A stretch of DNA of 64,000 nucleotides from Rhodobacter calidifons. Its GTDB lineage: Bacteria; Pseudomonadota; Alphaproteobacteria; Rhodobacterales; Rhodobacteraceae. Within the stretch, counting starts at the first letter, position 1, and each line of letters begins with the position of its first letter. The stretch is from the NCBI RefSeq assembly GCF_011174775.1, contig NZ_JAANHS010000004.1, positions 214,673 through 278,672 on the forward strand. The letters are read 5' to 3'. The notes below the pieces were generated by a model. That model saw only the letters and a list, made by a program, of their open reading frames with translations. It made no database searches and was not told the DNA's origin. The position numbers were made by a program, and so were the translations under genes. Positions 1-9,667 of the stretch are shown here, in pieces.

Positions 1-384
1 TTGCAACCCGGCGACGTGGTGCTTCTGGAAGGCCCGATCGGCGCGGGGAAAAGCTGCCTCGCCCGTGCGCTGATCCGTGCCCGCATCGGCGAAGCCGAGG
101 AGGTTCCCTCGCCCACCTTCACGCTGGTGCAGGTCTATCAGGACGCGGCGGGCGAGATCTGGCATGCCGATCTCTACCGCCTGACGCATCCGGACGAGGT
201 CTGGGAACTGGGTCTGGATCAGGCCTTCGAGACGGCGGTCTGTCTGGTGGAATGGCCCGACCGGCTGGGCAGCCACCGTCCGGACGGGGCACTGACGATC
301 CGGCTGGAGCCGCTGGGCGAAGGCCGCCGCGCCGTTTTCGGCGGCGGGCGTGCCGGTCTGGCCGGGGCGCTGCTGGATGGCTGA
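1..384 (+). CDS. tsaE: TsaE, tRNA threonylcarbamoyladenosine biosynthesis ATPase (5'-partial)
   Basis: P-loop ATPase that works with TsaB and TsaD in making t6A37 on ANN-decoding tRNAs in the cytoplasm. The visible part holds Walker A GPIGAGKS (visible residues 11-18), the SPTFTLV switch motif (37-43) and the HADLYR motif (55-60), all typical of TsaE. Family members are about 150-160 aa. Only 127 aa are visible and the first codon (ttg) sits at base 1, so the true start almost certainly lies outside the window. The stop overlaps the amgK start by 8 nt, so the two are translationally coupled. Confidence 0.93.
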   Translation: MQPGDVVLLEGPIGAGKSCLARALIRARIGEAEEVPSPTFTLVQVYQDAAGEIWHADLYRLTHPDEVWELGLDQAFETAVCLVEWPDRLGSHRPDGALTIRLEPLGEGRRAVFGGGRAGLAGALLDG

Positions 385-1393
385 CCGCGCTGCCGAACTG
401 ACGGCCTTCCTGCAACAGGCCGGCTGGGGCGCGGCCGAGCATCTGCATCTGGCAGGCGACGCGTCGGACCGGCGCTACACGCGGCTGCGGCTTGGCGCGG
501 CGACCGCGGTCCTGATGGACAATCCACCCGGCGGTGTGGACGATCCGGTGGCCTTTTCTGCCATGGCCCGGCATCTCTGCGGACTTGGCCTTTCGGCGCC
601 GCAGGTGCTGGCCGAGGATCTGCCGCGCGGCATCCTGCTGCTGGAAGACCTGGGCGACGACCTCTTCGCCCGCCTGATCGCCGCCGAGCCGTCCCGCGAA
701 GCCGTCCTTTATGCCGCGGCGGTGGATGTGCTGGTGCATCTGCAATCCGCGCCGCCGCCCGTGGGCCTGCCCGACCTTTCGGCCGCCGACTTGGCGCAGG
801 CCGCCGCCTTCGCGCTGGACTGGTACGCCCGCGCGGCAACCGGCGTCGGCCCTGACCCCCGGCAGTTCCTCGACGCGCTGACCCTTGTGCTGCGGGCCCA
901 TGCCGACGGCCCGCGCGTGCTGATCCTGCGCGACTTCCATGCCGAGAACCTGATATGGCTGCCGGGCCGCGCCGGCCTCGCGCGGGTGGGGCTGCTGGAT
1001 TTCCAGCTCGGCCAACTCGGCCAGCCTGGCTATGACCTGGTCTCGCTGTTGCAGGACGCGCGGCGGGATGTCGGGCCAGGGACGGAAGCCGCGATGATCT
1101 CGCGCTTTGTTGCGGTCACGGGCGCGGATCCTGAGGCCTTTGCGGCCCAGTATGCCGCATTGGGGGCGCAGCGGGCGCTGCGCATCCTGGGGGTCTTCGT
1201 GCGGCTGGCACTGGTCGCGGGCAAACCGGGCTATCTGCCGCTGATCCCGCGCGTCTGGGGCCAGTTGCAGCGGAACCTCGCGCATCCCGCCCTGGCCGAT
1301 CTGCGCGCCGTCTGCGACCGGCTTCTGCCGCCGCCCACGCCCGAAACCCTGCACAGGATCCGCGCCGCATGTCCGCCTATCCCTTCCCGCTGA
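377..1393 (+). CDS. amgK: AmgK-like N-acetylmuramate/N-acetylglucosamine anomeric kinase
   Basis: Aminoglycoside-phosphotransferase-fold kinase of 338 aa. The Brenner motif RDFHAEN (residues 185-191, D186 as catalytic base) and the metal-binding LLDFQ (206-210) are visible, with an EDLGDD segment near residue 90. In Pseudomonas, AmgK phosphorylates C1 of MurNAc or GlcNAc in the MurU recycling route to UDP-MurNAc. The murU homologue next door, overlapping by 25 nt, supports that role rather than drug resistance. The ATG at 377 was chosen because it overlaps the tsaE stop and gives the family N-terminus. Substrate is inferred from context. Confidence 0.82.
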   Translation: MADRAAELTAFLQQAGWGAAEHLHLAGDASDRRYTRLRLGAATAVLMDNPPGGVDDPVAFSAMARHLCGLGLSAPQVLAEDLPRGILLLEDLGDDLFARLIAAEPSREAVLYAAAVDVLVHLQSAPPPVGLPDLSAADLAQAAAFALDWYARAATGVGPDPRQFLDALTLVLRAHADGPRVLILRDFHAENLIWLPGRAGLARVGLLDFQLGQLGQPGYDLVSLLQDARRDVGPGTEAAMISRFVAVTGADPEAFAAQYAALGAQRALRILGVFVRLALVAGKPGYLPLIPRVWGQLQRNLAHPALADLRAVCDRLLPPPTPETLHRIRAACPPIPSR

Positions 1394-2073
1394 TGCTGTT
1401 CGCCGCGGGCTTCGGCACCCGGATGGGGGCGCTGACCGCCGACCGGCCGAAGCCGCTGATCCCGGTCGCGGGCCGCGCGCTGATCGACCATGCGCTTGAT
1501 CTGGCAGAAGGGGCTGGCGTCGATCGTATCGTCATCAACACCCATTACCGGGCCGAGCAGATGGCGGCCCATCTTGCCGGGCGCGGCGTGGCGATCAGCC
1601 ACGAGGCCGGGCGGATCCTGGAAACCGGGGGCGGGCTGAAGGCCGCCTTGCCGCTTCTGGGCGCGGGGCCGGTGGCGGTGCTGAACAGCGACGGGATCTG
1701 GACCGGGCCGAACCCGCTGACAACGCTTGTCGCCGCCTGGGACGGCAGCCGGATGGAGGCGCTGCTCTTGCTGCTGCCAGTTGAGCGGGCGCGCGCCCAT
1801 GGGTCGAAGGGGGACTTCCGGCTGGATGCGGAGGGCCGGCTGTCGCGCGGGCAGGGGGGTGAGGATCACGTCTATATCGGCGCGCAGATCCTGAGCCCCG
1901 ACCGGATCCGGGCAATGCCCGACGAGGTCTTTTCCCTGAACCGGCCCTGGGATGCGATGATTGCCGCCGGTACCGCCTTCGGAGTCCTGCATCCCGGCGA
2001 CTGGTGCGATGTCGGCCATCCCGCCGGTATTGCCGAGGCCGAGGCCCTGCTGCAAGCTGCGCGCCATGGCTGA
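1369..2073 (+). CDS. murU: MurU-like N-acetylmuramate-1-phosphate uridylyltransferase
   Basis: Nucleotidyltransferase of 234 aa. It opens with the sugar-nucleotidyltransferase signature FAAGFGTRMG (11-20) followed by RPKPLIPVAG, and has the metal-binding NSD at residues 106-108. In the peptidoglycan recycling shunt, MurU converts MurNAc-1-P and UTP to UDP-MurNAc, bypassing fosfomycin-sensitive MurA. The overlap with amgK upstream and with addB downstream (8 nt) shows a tightly packed operon. The generic alternative is a glucose- or mannose-1-P nucleotidyltransferase, but the AmgK partner favours MurU. Confidence 0.82.
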   Translation: MSAYPFPLMLFAAGFGTRMGALTADRPKPLIPVAGRALIDHALDLAEGAGVDRIVINTHYRAEQMAAHLAGRGVAISHEAGRILETGGGLKAALPLLGAGPVAVLNSDGIWTGPNPLTTLVAAWDGSRMEALLLLLPVERARAHGSKGDFRLDAEGRLSRGQGGEDHVYIGAQILSPDRIRAMPDEVFSLNRPWDAMIAAGTAFGVLHPGDWCDVGHPAGIAEAEALLQAARHG

Positions 2074-4963
2074 CCGCCCGCCCATCTTCGCCCTGCCGCC
2101 TGGCGCCGACTTCCCTGCCGAACTGGTGGCGGGGTTGCGGCAGCGCCTGTCCGGCCAGCCGCCCGAGGTCATGGCGAAGGTCACGCTGATCCTGAACACC
2201 CAGCGCATGCGGCGCCGGGTGACCGAGTGCCTTGTGACCCAAGGCGCAGTGTTCCTGCCGCGCCTCATGCTGGTGACGGAAGCTGCGCTGCTTTCCGACC
2301 TGCCCTTGCCGCGCCCGATCTCGCCCCTGCGGCGTCGGCTGGTGCTGTCGGTGCTTCTGGACCGTCTGCTGGCAACGGAAACGACGCATTTTCCGCGCGC
2401 GGCCCTCTATGACCTGGCCGACAGCCTGGCCGGGCTGATCGCCGAGATGCAGGGCGAAGGCGTCCCGCCCCAGCGTGTCGCCGCGCTGGATGTGGCGAAC
2501 CATTCCGCCCATTGGGCACGAACGCAGGCCTTTCTGGGCATCGTGACCGAGGCCCTTGCGGCGGACGCTCCCGATGCCGAAACCAACCTGCGCCGCGCGG
2601 TCGAGGGCCTGCCCGAAACCTGGGCCCGGCGTCCTCTGCCGGGTCCGGTGATCCTGGCGGGCTCTACCGGGTCGCGCGGGACGACGGCGCTGTTGATGCA
2701 GGCCGTTGCCGGACATCCGCAGGGGGCCATCGTCCTGCCCGGCCACGACTTCGACCTGCCCCACGAAGTCTGGGCGGGCATGGACGACGCGCTGACGGCC
2801 GAGGACCACCCGCAGTTCCGCACCCGCCGACTGATGGACCTCTTGGGCTTCGGGCCGCAGGATGTGCAGCCCTGGACCACGACACCGGCCCCGGATCCGG
2901 CGCGCAACCGGCTGATCTCGCTGGCCCTGCGCCCGGCGCCGGTCACCGACCAGTGGTTGTCCGAGGGGCCGAAGCTGGCCGACCTTCTGACCGCGACCGA
3001 AGGCCTGACGCTGGTCGAGGCGCCGACGCCGCGGGCCGAGGCCATGGCGATCGCCCTGATCCTGCGCGAGGCCGCCGAGGCGGGAAGGCGTGCCGCGCTG
3101 ATCTCGCCCGACCGCAACCTGACGCGGCGCGTCACGGCGGCACTGGACCGCTGGGGTATCCGACCCGACGATTCCGCCGGCCGGCCACTGGCCCTGTCGG
3201 CGCCGGGGCGGATGCTGCGGCAGGTCGCGGCGCTGTTCGGCCAGCGCCTGACGGCGGATGCCCTGCTGGCGCTTCTGAAGCACCCGCTGGCCTTTTCCGG
3301 CGCCGACCGCGGGCAGCACCTGATCCTGACACGAGAGTTCGAGCTGCATATCCGTCGCAATGGCCCGGCTTTTCCCACCGCCGAAAGTGTCCGCAACTGG
3401 GCCAAGGGGGCGCGTCTTGACCGGGCAGAGACATGGGCCGGAATCGTGGCGGACGTCCTTTGCGACCAGGAGGTCCAGGAACGCCTGCCCCTGACCGCGT
3501 TTGTCGCCCGGCACCTGAGCCTGACCGAACGGCTGGCCGCAGGTTTCGACGCGGCGGGGGCTGGGGCGCTGTGGCTGAAGGAGGCGGGAGAAAAGGCGTT
3601 CGCGGTGATGCGCGAGCTTCAGGCCGAGGCCCAGGCGGCAGGCGACCTGACATCGGCCGACTATGCGGGGCTGATCCTGGGCCTTCTGAACCGCGAGGAC
3701 GTGCGCGAAAGCGAGGGGCTGCATCCCGGCATCATGATCTGGGGCACGTTGGAGGCGCGGGCGCAGGGGGCGGAGCTGGTGATCCTGGGCGGGTTGAATG
3801 ACGGCACATGGCCCGCGCAGCCGCCGGCCGACCCCTGGCTGAACCGCGCGATGCGCAAGGAGGTAGGGCTTCTGCTGCCCGAACGCCAGATCGGCCTGTC
3901 GGCGCATGACTGGCAGCAGGCGGTGGCCGCGCCGCGCGTCGTCCTCAGCCGGGCCAGACGCGGAGCCGAGGCGGAAACCGTGCCCTCGCGCTGGCTGAAC
4001 CGGATGGTGAACCTGCTGGCTGGCCTGCCCGATCAGCGCGGTCCCGAGGCGCTGGCCGCGATGCGCGACCGCGGCGCGGGCTGGCTGCGCCTTGCCCAGG
4101 CCTTCGACACCGCTCCGCCTGTGGAGCCGGCCCGGCGCCCGTCGCCGCGTCCTCCGGTTCCGGTCCGCCCGCGTCAGCTGTCGGTGACGCAGATCAAGAC
4201 CCTGATCCGCGACCCCTATGCGATCTACGCCTGCCATGTGCTGAAACTGCAACCGCTGGACCCGCTGCGCCCCGAAGCCGACCCCCGCCTGCGCGGCACG
4301 GTGCTGCACGAGATCCTGGAGCGCTTCCTGAAACAGGGCGGAGGCGACCGCCAGACGTTTCTGGCTCTTGCCGAGACGGTGCTGGCGGACCGGGTCGCCT
4401 GGCCTCTGGCCCGGACGATCTGGCTTTCCCGTCTGGCCAAGGCGGCGGATGCCTTCCTTGACTACTCGTCCCGGACCGGTGGCGTGCCGGTGCTTCTGGA
4501 GGAAAAGGGCGCGCTGCGCCTGCCGGGGCTGGACTTCACCCTGACCGGCAAGCCCGACCGGATCGACCGGCTGGCGGACGGGCGGCTGATGCTGATCGAC
4601 TACAAGACCGGCGCTCCGCCTTCGCCCAGGCAGCAGGAGCATTTCGACAAGCAGCTTCTGCTGCTGGCCGCCATGGCAGAAGGCGGCGCCTTCCGGGGCC
4701 TTGACCCGGCCGAGGTTGCCCGTGTCGCCTATGTCGGACTGAAGGCGCAGTTGATGGTCGAGGAAATCACCCTGGAACCCGGCCAGGTGGCCGATGTCTG
4801 GAAACGCTTCGGCGCGCTGATGGCCAGCTATGCCCGCCCAGGCCAGGGCTACACCGCCCGTCGAGCCCTGGAAAAGGCGGCCGACCCCGGCGACTACGAC
4901 CATCTGTCCCGCTATGGCGAATGGGAGATGACCGACGACCCCGTGCCCGAGGCTGTGGAATGA
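2066..4963 (+). CDS. addB: AddB, double-strand break repair helicase-nuclease subunit
   Basis: Protein of 965 aa, the AddB half of the alphaproteobacterial AddAB (RecBCD-equivalent) complex that resects double-strand ends before RecA loading. The C-terminal nuclease of the PD-(D/E)XK type is visible as GKPDRIDRL followed by LIDYKTG at about residues 830-850. The N-terminal two thirds is the degenerate helicase region typical of AddB. The ATG at 2066 overlaps the murU stop by 8 nt and begins ADRPPIFALPPG, a typical AddB N-terminus. A longer in-frame start at 1961 would lie inside murU. The stop overlaps the addA start (ATGA). Confidence 0.93.
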   Translation: MADRPPIFALPPGADFPAELVAGLRQRLSGQPPEVMAKVTLILNTQRMRRRVTECLVTQGAVFLPRLMLVTEAALLSDLPLPRPISPLRRRLVLSVLLDRLLATETTHFPRAALYDLADSLAGLIAEMQGEGVPPQRVAALDVANHSAHWARTQAFLGIVTEALAADAPDAETNLRRAVEGLPETWARRPLPGPVILAGSTGSRGTTALLMQAVAGHPQGAIVLPGHDFDLPHEVWAGMDDALTAEDHPQFRTRRLMDLLGFGPQDVQPWTTTPAPDPARNRLISLALRPAPVTDQWLSEGPKLADLLTATEGLTLVEAPTPRAEAMAIALILREAAEAGRRAALISPDRNLTRRVTAALDRWGIRPDDSAGRPLALSAPGRMLRQVAALFGQRLTADALLALLKHPLAFSGADRGQHLILTREFELHIRRNGPAFPTAESVRNWAKGARLDRAETWAGIVADVLCDQEVQERLPLTAFVARHLSLTERLAAGFDAAGAGALWLKEAGEKAFAVMRELQAEAQAAGDLTSADYAGLILGLLNREDVRESEGLHPGIMIWGTLEARAQGAELVILGGLNDGTWPAQPPADPWLNRAMRKEVGLLLPERQIGLSAHDWQQAVAAPRVVLSRARRGAEAETVPSRWLNRMVNLLAGLPDQRGPEALAAMRDRGAGWLRLAQAFDTAPPVEPARRPSPRPPVPVRPRQLSVTQIKTLIRDPYAIYACHVLKLQPLDPLRPEADPRLRGTVLHEILERFLKQGGGDRQTFLALAETVLADRVAWPLARTIWLSRLAKAADAFLDYSSRTGGVPVLLEEKGALRLPGLDFTLTGKPDRIDRLADGRLMLIDYKTGAPPSPRQQEHFDKQLLLLAAMAEGGAFRGLDPAEVARVAYVGLKAQLMVEEITLEPGQVADVWKRFGALMASYARPGQGYTARRALEKAADPGDYDHLSRYGEWEMTDDPVPEAVE

Positions 4964-7900
4964 CCGAAGCCTTCGCCCGCCAGATCGCTGCCGCCAACCC
5001 GCGGCGCAACACCTGGCTGTCGGCCAATGCCGGTTCGGGCAAGACAAGGGTGCTGACCGACCGGGTGGCGCGGCTTCTGCTGAACGGGGTCGATCCGCAG
5101 CGCATCCTTTGCCTGACCTACACCAAGGCCGCCGCGACCGAGATGCAGAACCGGCTGTTCGAACGGCTGGGCGAATGGGCGATGCGGCCCGAAGCCGCGT
5201 TGCTGAAGAATCTGTCCGACCTGGGCGAAGGCGACCTGACCCCCGAACGTCTGGCGCGGGCCCGGCAGCTGTTCGCCCGCGCGATCGAAACGCCGGGCGG
5301 GCTGCGCATCCAGACCATCCACAGCTTCTGTGCCAGCCTCTTGCGCCGCTTTCCGCTGGAGGCCGGCGTCTCTCCGGGCTTTGTCGAGATGGAGGATCGC
5401 GCCGGGCGGCTGATGCGGGCCGAGATCGTCGAGGAAATGGCCGACGGTCCGCAGGCCCATGTCGTGCGGCGCTTGTCCGAGATCCAGGCCGACGAGGACT
5501 TCGGCAGTCTGGTCGAGGCCATCGTCTCCCGGCGCGCGCATTTCGATCCGCCGCTGGACCGACCCGGGGTGCTGCGCCTGTTCGGCCTGCCCGAGGGGGT
5601 GGACGACCGCCATCTTCTGTCGCTGGCGTTCAACGGGTCCGAGGACTGGCTGATCGCGCGAACCCTGCCTCTGTTCCGGCAGGGCAGCCAGACCATGCAG
5701 GACCTTGCCGCGGTGCTGGCCGCGCATGACTGGCAGGCGCCGACGAAGGCAGCGCTTGAGGCGCTTTATGGAGCGCTGCTGAAGAAGGACGGCCAGCCGA
5801 ACTTCGCCAAGGTGCCGACGGTGAAGGTCCGCACGGCCATGGGCGACATGCAGCATGACTTCGACGATTTCATGCAGCGTGTCGCAAATGCGCGGGATGC
5901 CGAGAAGGCGGTCGCGGCGGCGGAACGGACGCTTGCGCTGCATGATTTCGCCGGTGTCTTCCTGAAGGAATATGCCGCGCGCAAGGCCGCGCGCGGCCTT
6001 CTGGACTTCGACGACCTGATCCGCCGCGCGCTGCAGCTTCTGAAGGATCCCTCGCTGGCGGCCTGGGTGCTGTATCGGCTGGATGGCGGGCTGGATCACA
6101 TCCTGGTGGACGAGGCGCAGGATACCAGCCCCGACCAGTGGCAGCTGATCGAGGAACTGGCGGCGGAGCTGATCTCGGGCGAGGGATCGGCGACGCGGGA
6201 CCGGACGCTGTTCGTCGTGGGCGACAAGAAGCAGTCGATCTATTCCTTCCAGGGCGCCGATGTCGCGGCCTTTGACCGGATGCGCAAACATTTCGGCGCG
6301 CGGCTGGCCGGGGGGGCCGGGCTGGACGACCGCGTACTGGAACATTCCTTCCGGTCTTCGCCCGCGATCCTGAACGTGGTCGATGCCACCTTCACACCGG
6401 CGGAACAGGTCGCACTGGGCGGGGCGTCGCACCACATCGCCATCAGCCCGAACCTGGCCGGCCGGGTCGATGTCTGGCCGGTGCTGGAGAAGGCCGAAAC
6501 CCCTGTACCCGGCCCCTGGGACGAACCGCTGGACATGCGCCACCCCGAGGACGCGCAGATCGTGCTGGCACAGCGGATCGCGCGCTGGATCAAGGAACAG
6601 CTGGACCAGGGCACGCAGATCCCGCAGGCCGCCCGCCTGGGCGGGCCGAGCGAACGCCCGGTGCGGCCCGGCGATTTCCTGATCCTCGTGCAGCGCCGGA
6701 CCGGCGTCTTCCACGACATCATCCGCGCTTGCAAGGCGGCCGGTCTGCCCATCGCCGGGGCCGACCGCCTGCGGCTGGGCGGCGTGCTGGCGGTGCGCGA
6801 CCTTTCGGCGCTTCTGGCCTTTCTGGACACGCCCGAGGACGACCTGTCGCTGGCCTGCGTGCTGCGCTCGCCGCTGTGCGGCTGGAGCGAGGCCGAGCTG
6901 TTCCGACTGGCCCAGCCCCGGCAGGGCTATCTGTGGCAGGCCCTGCGTGCGCATCCGGATCATGCCGAAACGCGGGCCTTCCTGGACGACATGCGCGCCC
7001 AGGCCGATTTCCTGCGGCCCTATGACCTGATCGAGCGTGTCCTCAACCGCCACGACGGCCGCCGCAAGCTGGTCTCCCGGCTGGGTCCCGAGGCCGAGGA
7101 CGGGATCGACGAGCTGCTCAGCCAGGCGCTGGCATACGAGACGGCCGAAGTCCCCAGCCTGACCGGCTTCCTGACCTGGATGGAAACCGACGATGTCGAG
7201 GTCAAGCGCCAGGCCGAGGGTGCCGGAGATCTGATCCGGGTGATGACGGTGCACGGCGCCAAGGGTCTGGAAGCAGAGATCGTCATTCTGCCGGAATGTG
7301 CGGACTATTCGCCCCCGCAACGGGGACAGATCGAGGTGCATCCCACCGGCCCCGCGCTGTGGAAGATGAAAGAGGGGGAAAGCCCGGCCCTGCTGACCTC
7401 GCTGCGCCAGGATCGCGCCGAGCGCGAGGCGGCCGAGCGGCTGCGGCTTCTTTATGTCGCGATGACCCGGGCGCGCTGCTGGCTGGTGGCTGCGGGGGCG
7501 GGCAAGGTCACGCAGGACACGACCTGGCACCGCCTGATCGCCGCCGGGGTCTCCGCGCTGGACCACGAGGAACTGGAGGGCGGCATCCTGCGGCACAGCC
7601 ACGGTGCCTGGCCTGCCCCCTTGCGTCGCGACCCACCGCAGGTCGCCCTGCCCGCCTTGCCCGACTGGACCACCCGCCCCGCGGCCGAGCCTTTGCGGCC
7701 GGCGCCGGTGCTGTCGCCCTCGGACCTCGGCGGCCCCAAAGCGCTGCCGGCCGAGTCCGCCCGGGACGCCGAAGGGGCGAAACGTCGCGGCACCGCGCTG
7801 CACCTGCTTCTGGAGCGGCTGCCCGGCCTTGACCCCGCGACCTGGCCCGCCCATGCCGAAGCACTGATCGCCGAACCCGCCCAGTGCCAGGCGGTTCTGG

Positions 7901-8265
7901 ACGAGGCCCGGGCCGTGCTGACCCATCCCGACCTTGTGGCCCTGTTCGGCCCCGACAGTCTGGCCGAAGTCGCGGTCGCAGCCCCCTGGCGGGGCCGTAT
8001 CCTGGCGGGATCGGTCGATCGGCTGATCCTGTCCGCCGACCGGGCGCTGATCGTCGATTACAAGTCGAACGCGGTGATCCCCGACCGGGCCGAAGCCGTG
8101 CCGGAAGGCATCCTGCGTCAGCTGGGCGCCTATGCCCACATGGTCGGGCAGATCTACTCCGACCGCCGGATCGAGACGGCGATCCTCTGGACCCGGGCCC
8201 CGAGCCTGATGCGCGTCGATCCCGAAATCGTGAGGCAGGCTCTGGACCGCACCACGATCCCTTGA
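4960..8265 (+). CDS. addA: AddA, ATP-dependent helicase/nuclease subunit A
   Basis: UvrD-family helicase-nuclease of 1101 aa and partner of AddB. Walker A ANAGSGKT lies at residues 22-29, the Walker B/DEAQD box is in LVDEAQDTSP, helicase motif VMTVHGAKGLE and LLYVAMTRA follow, and the C-terminal nuclease motif IVDYKSN is near residue 1030. The complex unwinds and degrades DNA ends until a recombination hotspot is met. The start at 4960 gives an ATGA overlap with addB and the usual MTEAFARQ N-terminus. No internal lesions are seen. Confidence 0.95.
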   Translation: MTEAFARQIAAANPRRNTWLSANAGSGKTRVLTDRVARLLLNGVDPQRILCLTYTKAAATEMQNRLFERLGEWAMRPEAALLKNLSDLGEGDLTPERLARARQLFARAIETPGGLRIQTIHSFCASLLRRFPLEAGVSPGFVEMEDRAGRLMRAEIVEEMADGPQAHVVRRLSEIQADEDFGSLVEAIVSRRAHFDPPLDRPGVLRLFGLPEGVDDRHLLSLAFNGSEDWLIARTLPLFRQGSQTMQDLAAVLAAHDWQAPTKAALEALYGALLKKDGQPNFAKVPTVKVRTAMGDMQHDFDDFMQRVANARDAEKAVAAAERTLALHDFAGVFLKEYAARKAARGLLDFDDLIRRALQLLKDPSLAAWVLYRLDGGLDHILVDEAQDTSPDQWQLIEELAAELISGEGSATRDRTLFVVGDKKQSIYSFQGADVAAFDRMRKHFGARLAGGAGLDDRVLEHSFRSSPAILNVVDATFTPAEQVALGGASHHIAISPNLAGRVDVWPVLEKAETPVPGPWDEPLDMRHPEDAQIVLAQRIARWIKEQLDQGTQIPQAARLGGPSERPVRPGDFLILVQRRTGVFHDIIRACKAAGLPIAGADRLRLGGVLAVRDLSALLAFLDTPEDDLSLACVLRSPLCGWSEAELFRLAQPRQGYLWQALRAHPDHAETRAFLDDMRAQADFLRPYDLIERVLNRHDGRRKLVSRLGPEAEDGIDELLSQALAYETAEVPSLTGFLTWMETDDVEVKRQAEGAGDLIRVMTVHGAKGLEAEIVILPECADYSPPQRGQIEVHPTGPALWKMKEGESPALLTSLRQDRAEREAAERLRLLYVAMTRARCWLVAAGAGKVTQDTTWHRLIAAGVSALDHEELEGGILRHSHGAWPAPLRRDPPQVALPALPDWTTRPAAEPLRPAPVLSPSDLGGPKALPAESARDAEGAKRRGTALHLLLERLPGLDPATWPAHAEALIAEPAQCQAVLDEARAVLTHPDLVALFGPDSLAEVAVAAPWRGRILAGSVDRLILSADRALIVDYKSNAVIPDRAEAVPEGILRQLGAYAHMVGQIYSDRRIETAILWTRAPSLMRVDPEIVRQALDRTTIP

Positions 8266-8322
8266 CCTTCGCTGCCCGCGTCCATACCCTGCTTATCCGA
8301 TCAATCCCGCAGGAGAACGCTC

Positions 8323-8649
8323 ATGGGCGCCGCCACTGTCGCCGTCACCGACGCCACCTTCGATGCCGAAGTCCGCAAGTCGCCGGTTCCGGTCGTCGTG
8401 GATTTCTGGGCCGAATGGTGCGGCCCGTGCCGCCAGATCGGCCCTGCGCTGGAAGAGCTTGCCACCGAATATGCGGGCAAGGTCAAGATCGTGAAGGTCA
8501 ACGTGGACGAGAACCCCGACAGCCCCGCCGCCCTTGGCGTGCGCGGCATCCCCGCGCTGTTCATGTTCAAGGATGGCCAGGTCGTGTCGAACAAGGTCGG
8601 CGCCGCGCCCAAGGCCGCGCTGGAAAACTGGATCAAGTCGGCGATCTGA
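8323..8649 (+). CDS. trxA: Thioredoxin
   Basis: Thioredoxin of 108 aa with the active site WCGPC at residues 32-36 inside [13 protein letters not shown], and the cis-Pro loop GIPALFMF. It is a general cytoplasmic disulfide reductase, recharged by thioredoxin reductase. It follows addA with a 57-nt gap and a good upstream aggagaa. A hairpin terminator lies about 25 nt downstream of the stop. Confidence 0.95.
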   Translation: MGAATVAVTDATFDAEVRKSPVPVVVDFWAEWCGPCRQIGPALEELATEYAGKVKIVKVNVDENPDSPAALGVRGIPALFMFKDGQVVSNKVGAAPKAALENWIKSAI

Positions 8650-8673
8650 TCGTCCTTGCGTTACACTGCCCGA

Positions 8674-8699
8674 CGCCCGGCCTTGCCAGAGGTCGGGCG
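8674..8699 (+). terminator. Putative terminator after trxA
   Basis: A 9-bp stem (cgcccggcc against ggtcgggcg, with one G-T pair) and an 8-nt loop, followed by a short pyrimidine-rich tail. It separates trxA from bciA. Seen directly; termination is inferred. Confidence 0.55.
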
Positions 8700-8716
8700 T
8701 TCTGCATTCTGGCACA

Positions 8717-9667
8717 ATGGCCAGTCTGAACGTCCTTCTCCTCGGCGGCACCGGCACGATCGGCCGCGCGACGGCGCGGGCCCTGCGGACCGACGGGCAT
8801 CGGGTCACCGCGCTGATCCGGCCCGAGGCTGATGCCGCGCTGCTGCCCGGATGCACGATCCTGCGGGGGCAGGTCGAGCCCGCCGCGCTGGCACGCGCGA
8901 TGGACGGGATGGACGCGGTAGTCTCCTGCCTCGCCTCGCGCACCGGCGCGCCGCAGGACGCCTGGGCCGTGGATCACGCCGGCAATTCCGCCGCACTGAA
9001 GGCCGCCGTCGCAGCGCGGGTCAGGCAATTTATCCTCCTCTCGGCGATCTGCGTGCAAAAGCCGCTTCTGGAATTCCAGCGCGCCAAGCTGGCCTTCGAA
9101 GCCGAACTGCAAGCCGCGCCGCTGGACTGGACCATCGTGCGCCCGACCGCCTATTTCAAATCGCTCTCTGGCCAGGTCGCGCGCGTCGCCAGGGGGCAAC
9201 CCTTCCTCGTCTTCGGCGACGGTCGCCTCACCGCCTGCAAGCCGATCTCGGACGCCGACCTTGGCCGCTATCTGAGCCTCAGCCTTACCGAGCCGTCCAT
9301 GCGCAACCGCATCCTGCCCATCGGGGGCCCCGGCCCGGCGATCACGCCGCTGGACCAGGCCGCGATGCTGGAACGCCTCACCGGCCAGCCCGTCCGCATC
9401 CGCCACGTCCCCGTCGCGCTGATGCATGGGATCGTCGGCCTCCTCTCCGTTCTCGGCACCCTGTCGCCGCGCCTGAAGGCCAAGGCACAGCTGGCCCGCA
9501 TCGGGCGCTACTATGCCACGCAATCGATGCTGGTCTGGAACCCCGCCACACAATCCTACGACCCGGACGCCACACCCGCGTTCGGCAGGGACCGGCTGGA
9601 GGACCACTACGCCGCCATGCTGCGGGGCGAGGTGGCCGATGACCGCGGGGCGCATGCGATCTTCTGA
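8717..9667 (+). CDS. bciA: BciA-type divinyl (proto)chlorophyllide 8-vinyl reductase
   Basis: NAD(P)-binding SDR/NmrA-like protein of 316 aa. The nucleotide-binding GGTGTIG is at residues 10-16, followed by BciA-family blocks such as CLASRTGAP, LLSAICVQKP, TIVRPTAYFKS and LTACKPISD. BciA reduces the C8 vinyl group of divinyl (proto)chlorophyllide with NADPH during bacteriochlorophyll synthesis. No other pigment gene is in the window; in Rhodobacter, bciA is likewise unlinked to the photosynthesis cluster. The ATG at 8717 is chosen because longer in-frame starts read into trxA. The alternative is a generic atypical SDR, but the motif pattern is specific. Confidence 0.8.
   Translation: MASLNVLLLGGTGTIGRATARALRTDGHRVTALIRPEADAALLPGCTILRGQVEPAALARAMDGMDAVVSCLASRTGAPQDAWAVDHAGNSAALKAAVAARVRQFILLSAICVQKPLLEFQRAKLAFEAELQAAPLDWTIVRPTAYFKSLSGQVARVARGQPFLVFGDGRLTACKPISDADLGRYLSLSLTEPSMRNRILPIGGPGPAITPLDQAAMLERLTGQPVRIRHVPVALMHGIVGLLSVLGTLSPRLKAKAQLARIGRYYATQSMLVWNPATQSYDPDATPAFGRDRLEDHYAAMLRGEVADDRGAHAIF

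Noticed and set aside
1595..8139. Very long open frames antisense to murU-addB-addA (over 1000 codons each)
   Set aside because: They mirror codon-position GC bias of the real genes, consist of low-complexity Arg/Gly/Gln/Pro-rich text and match no family.
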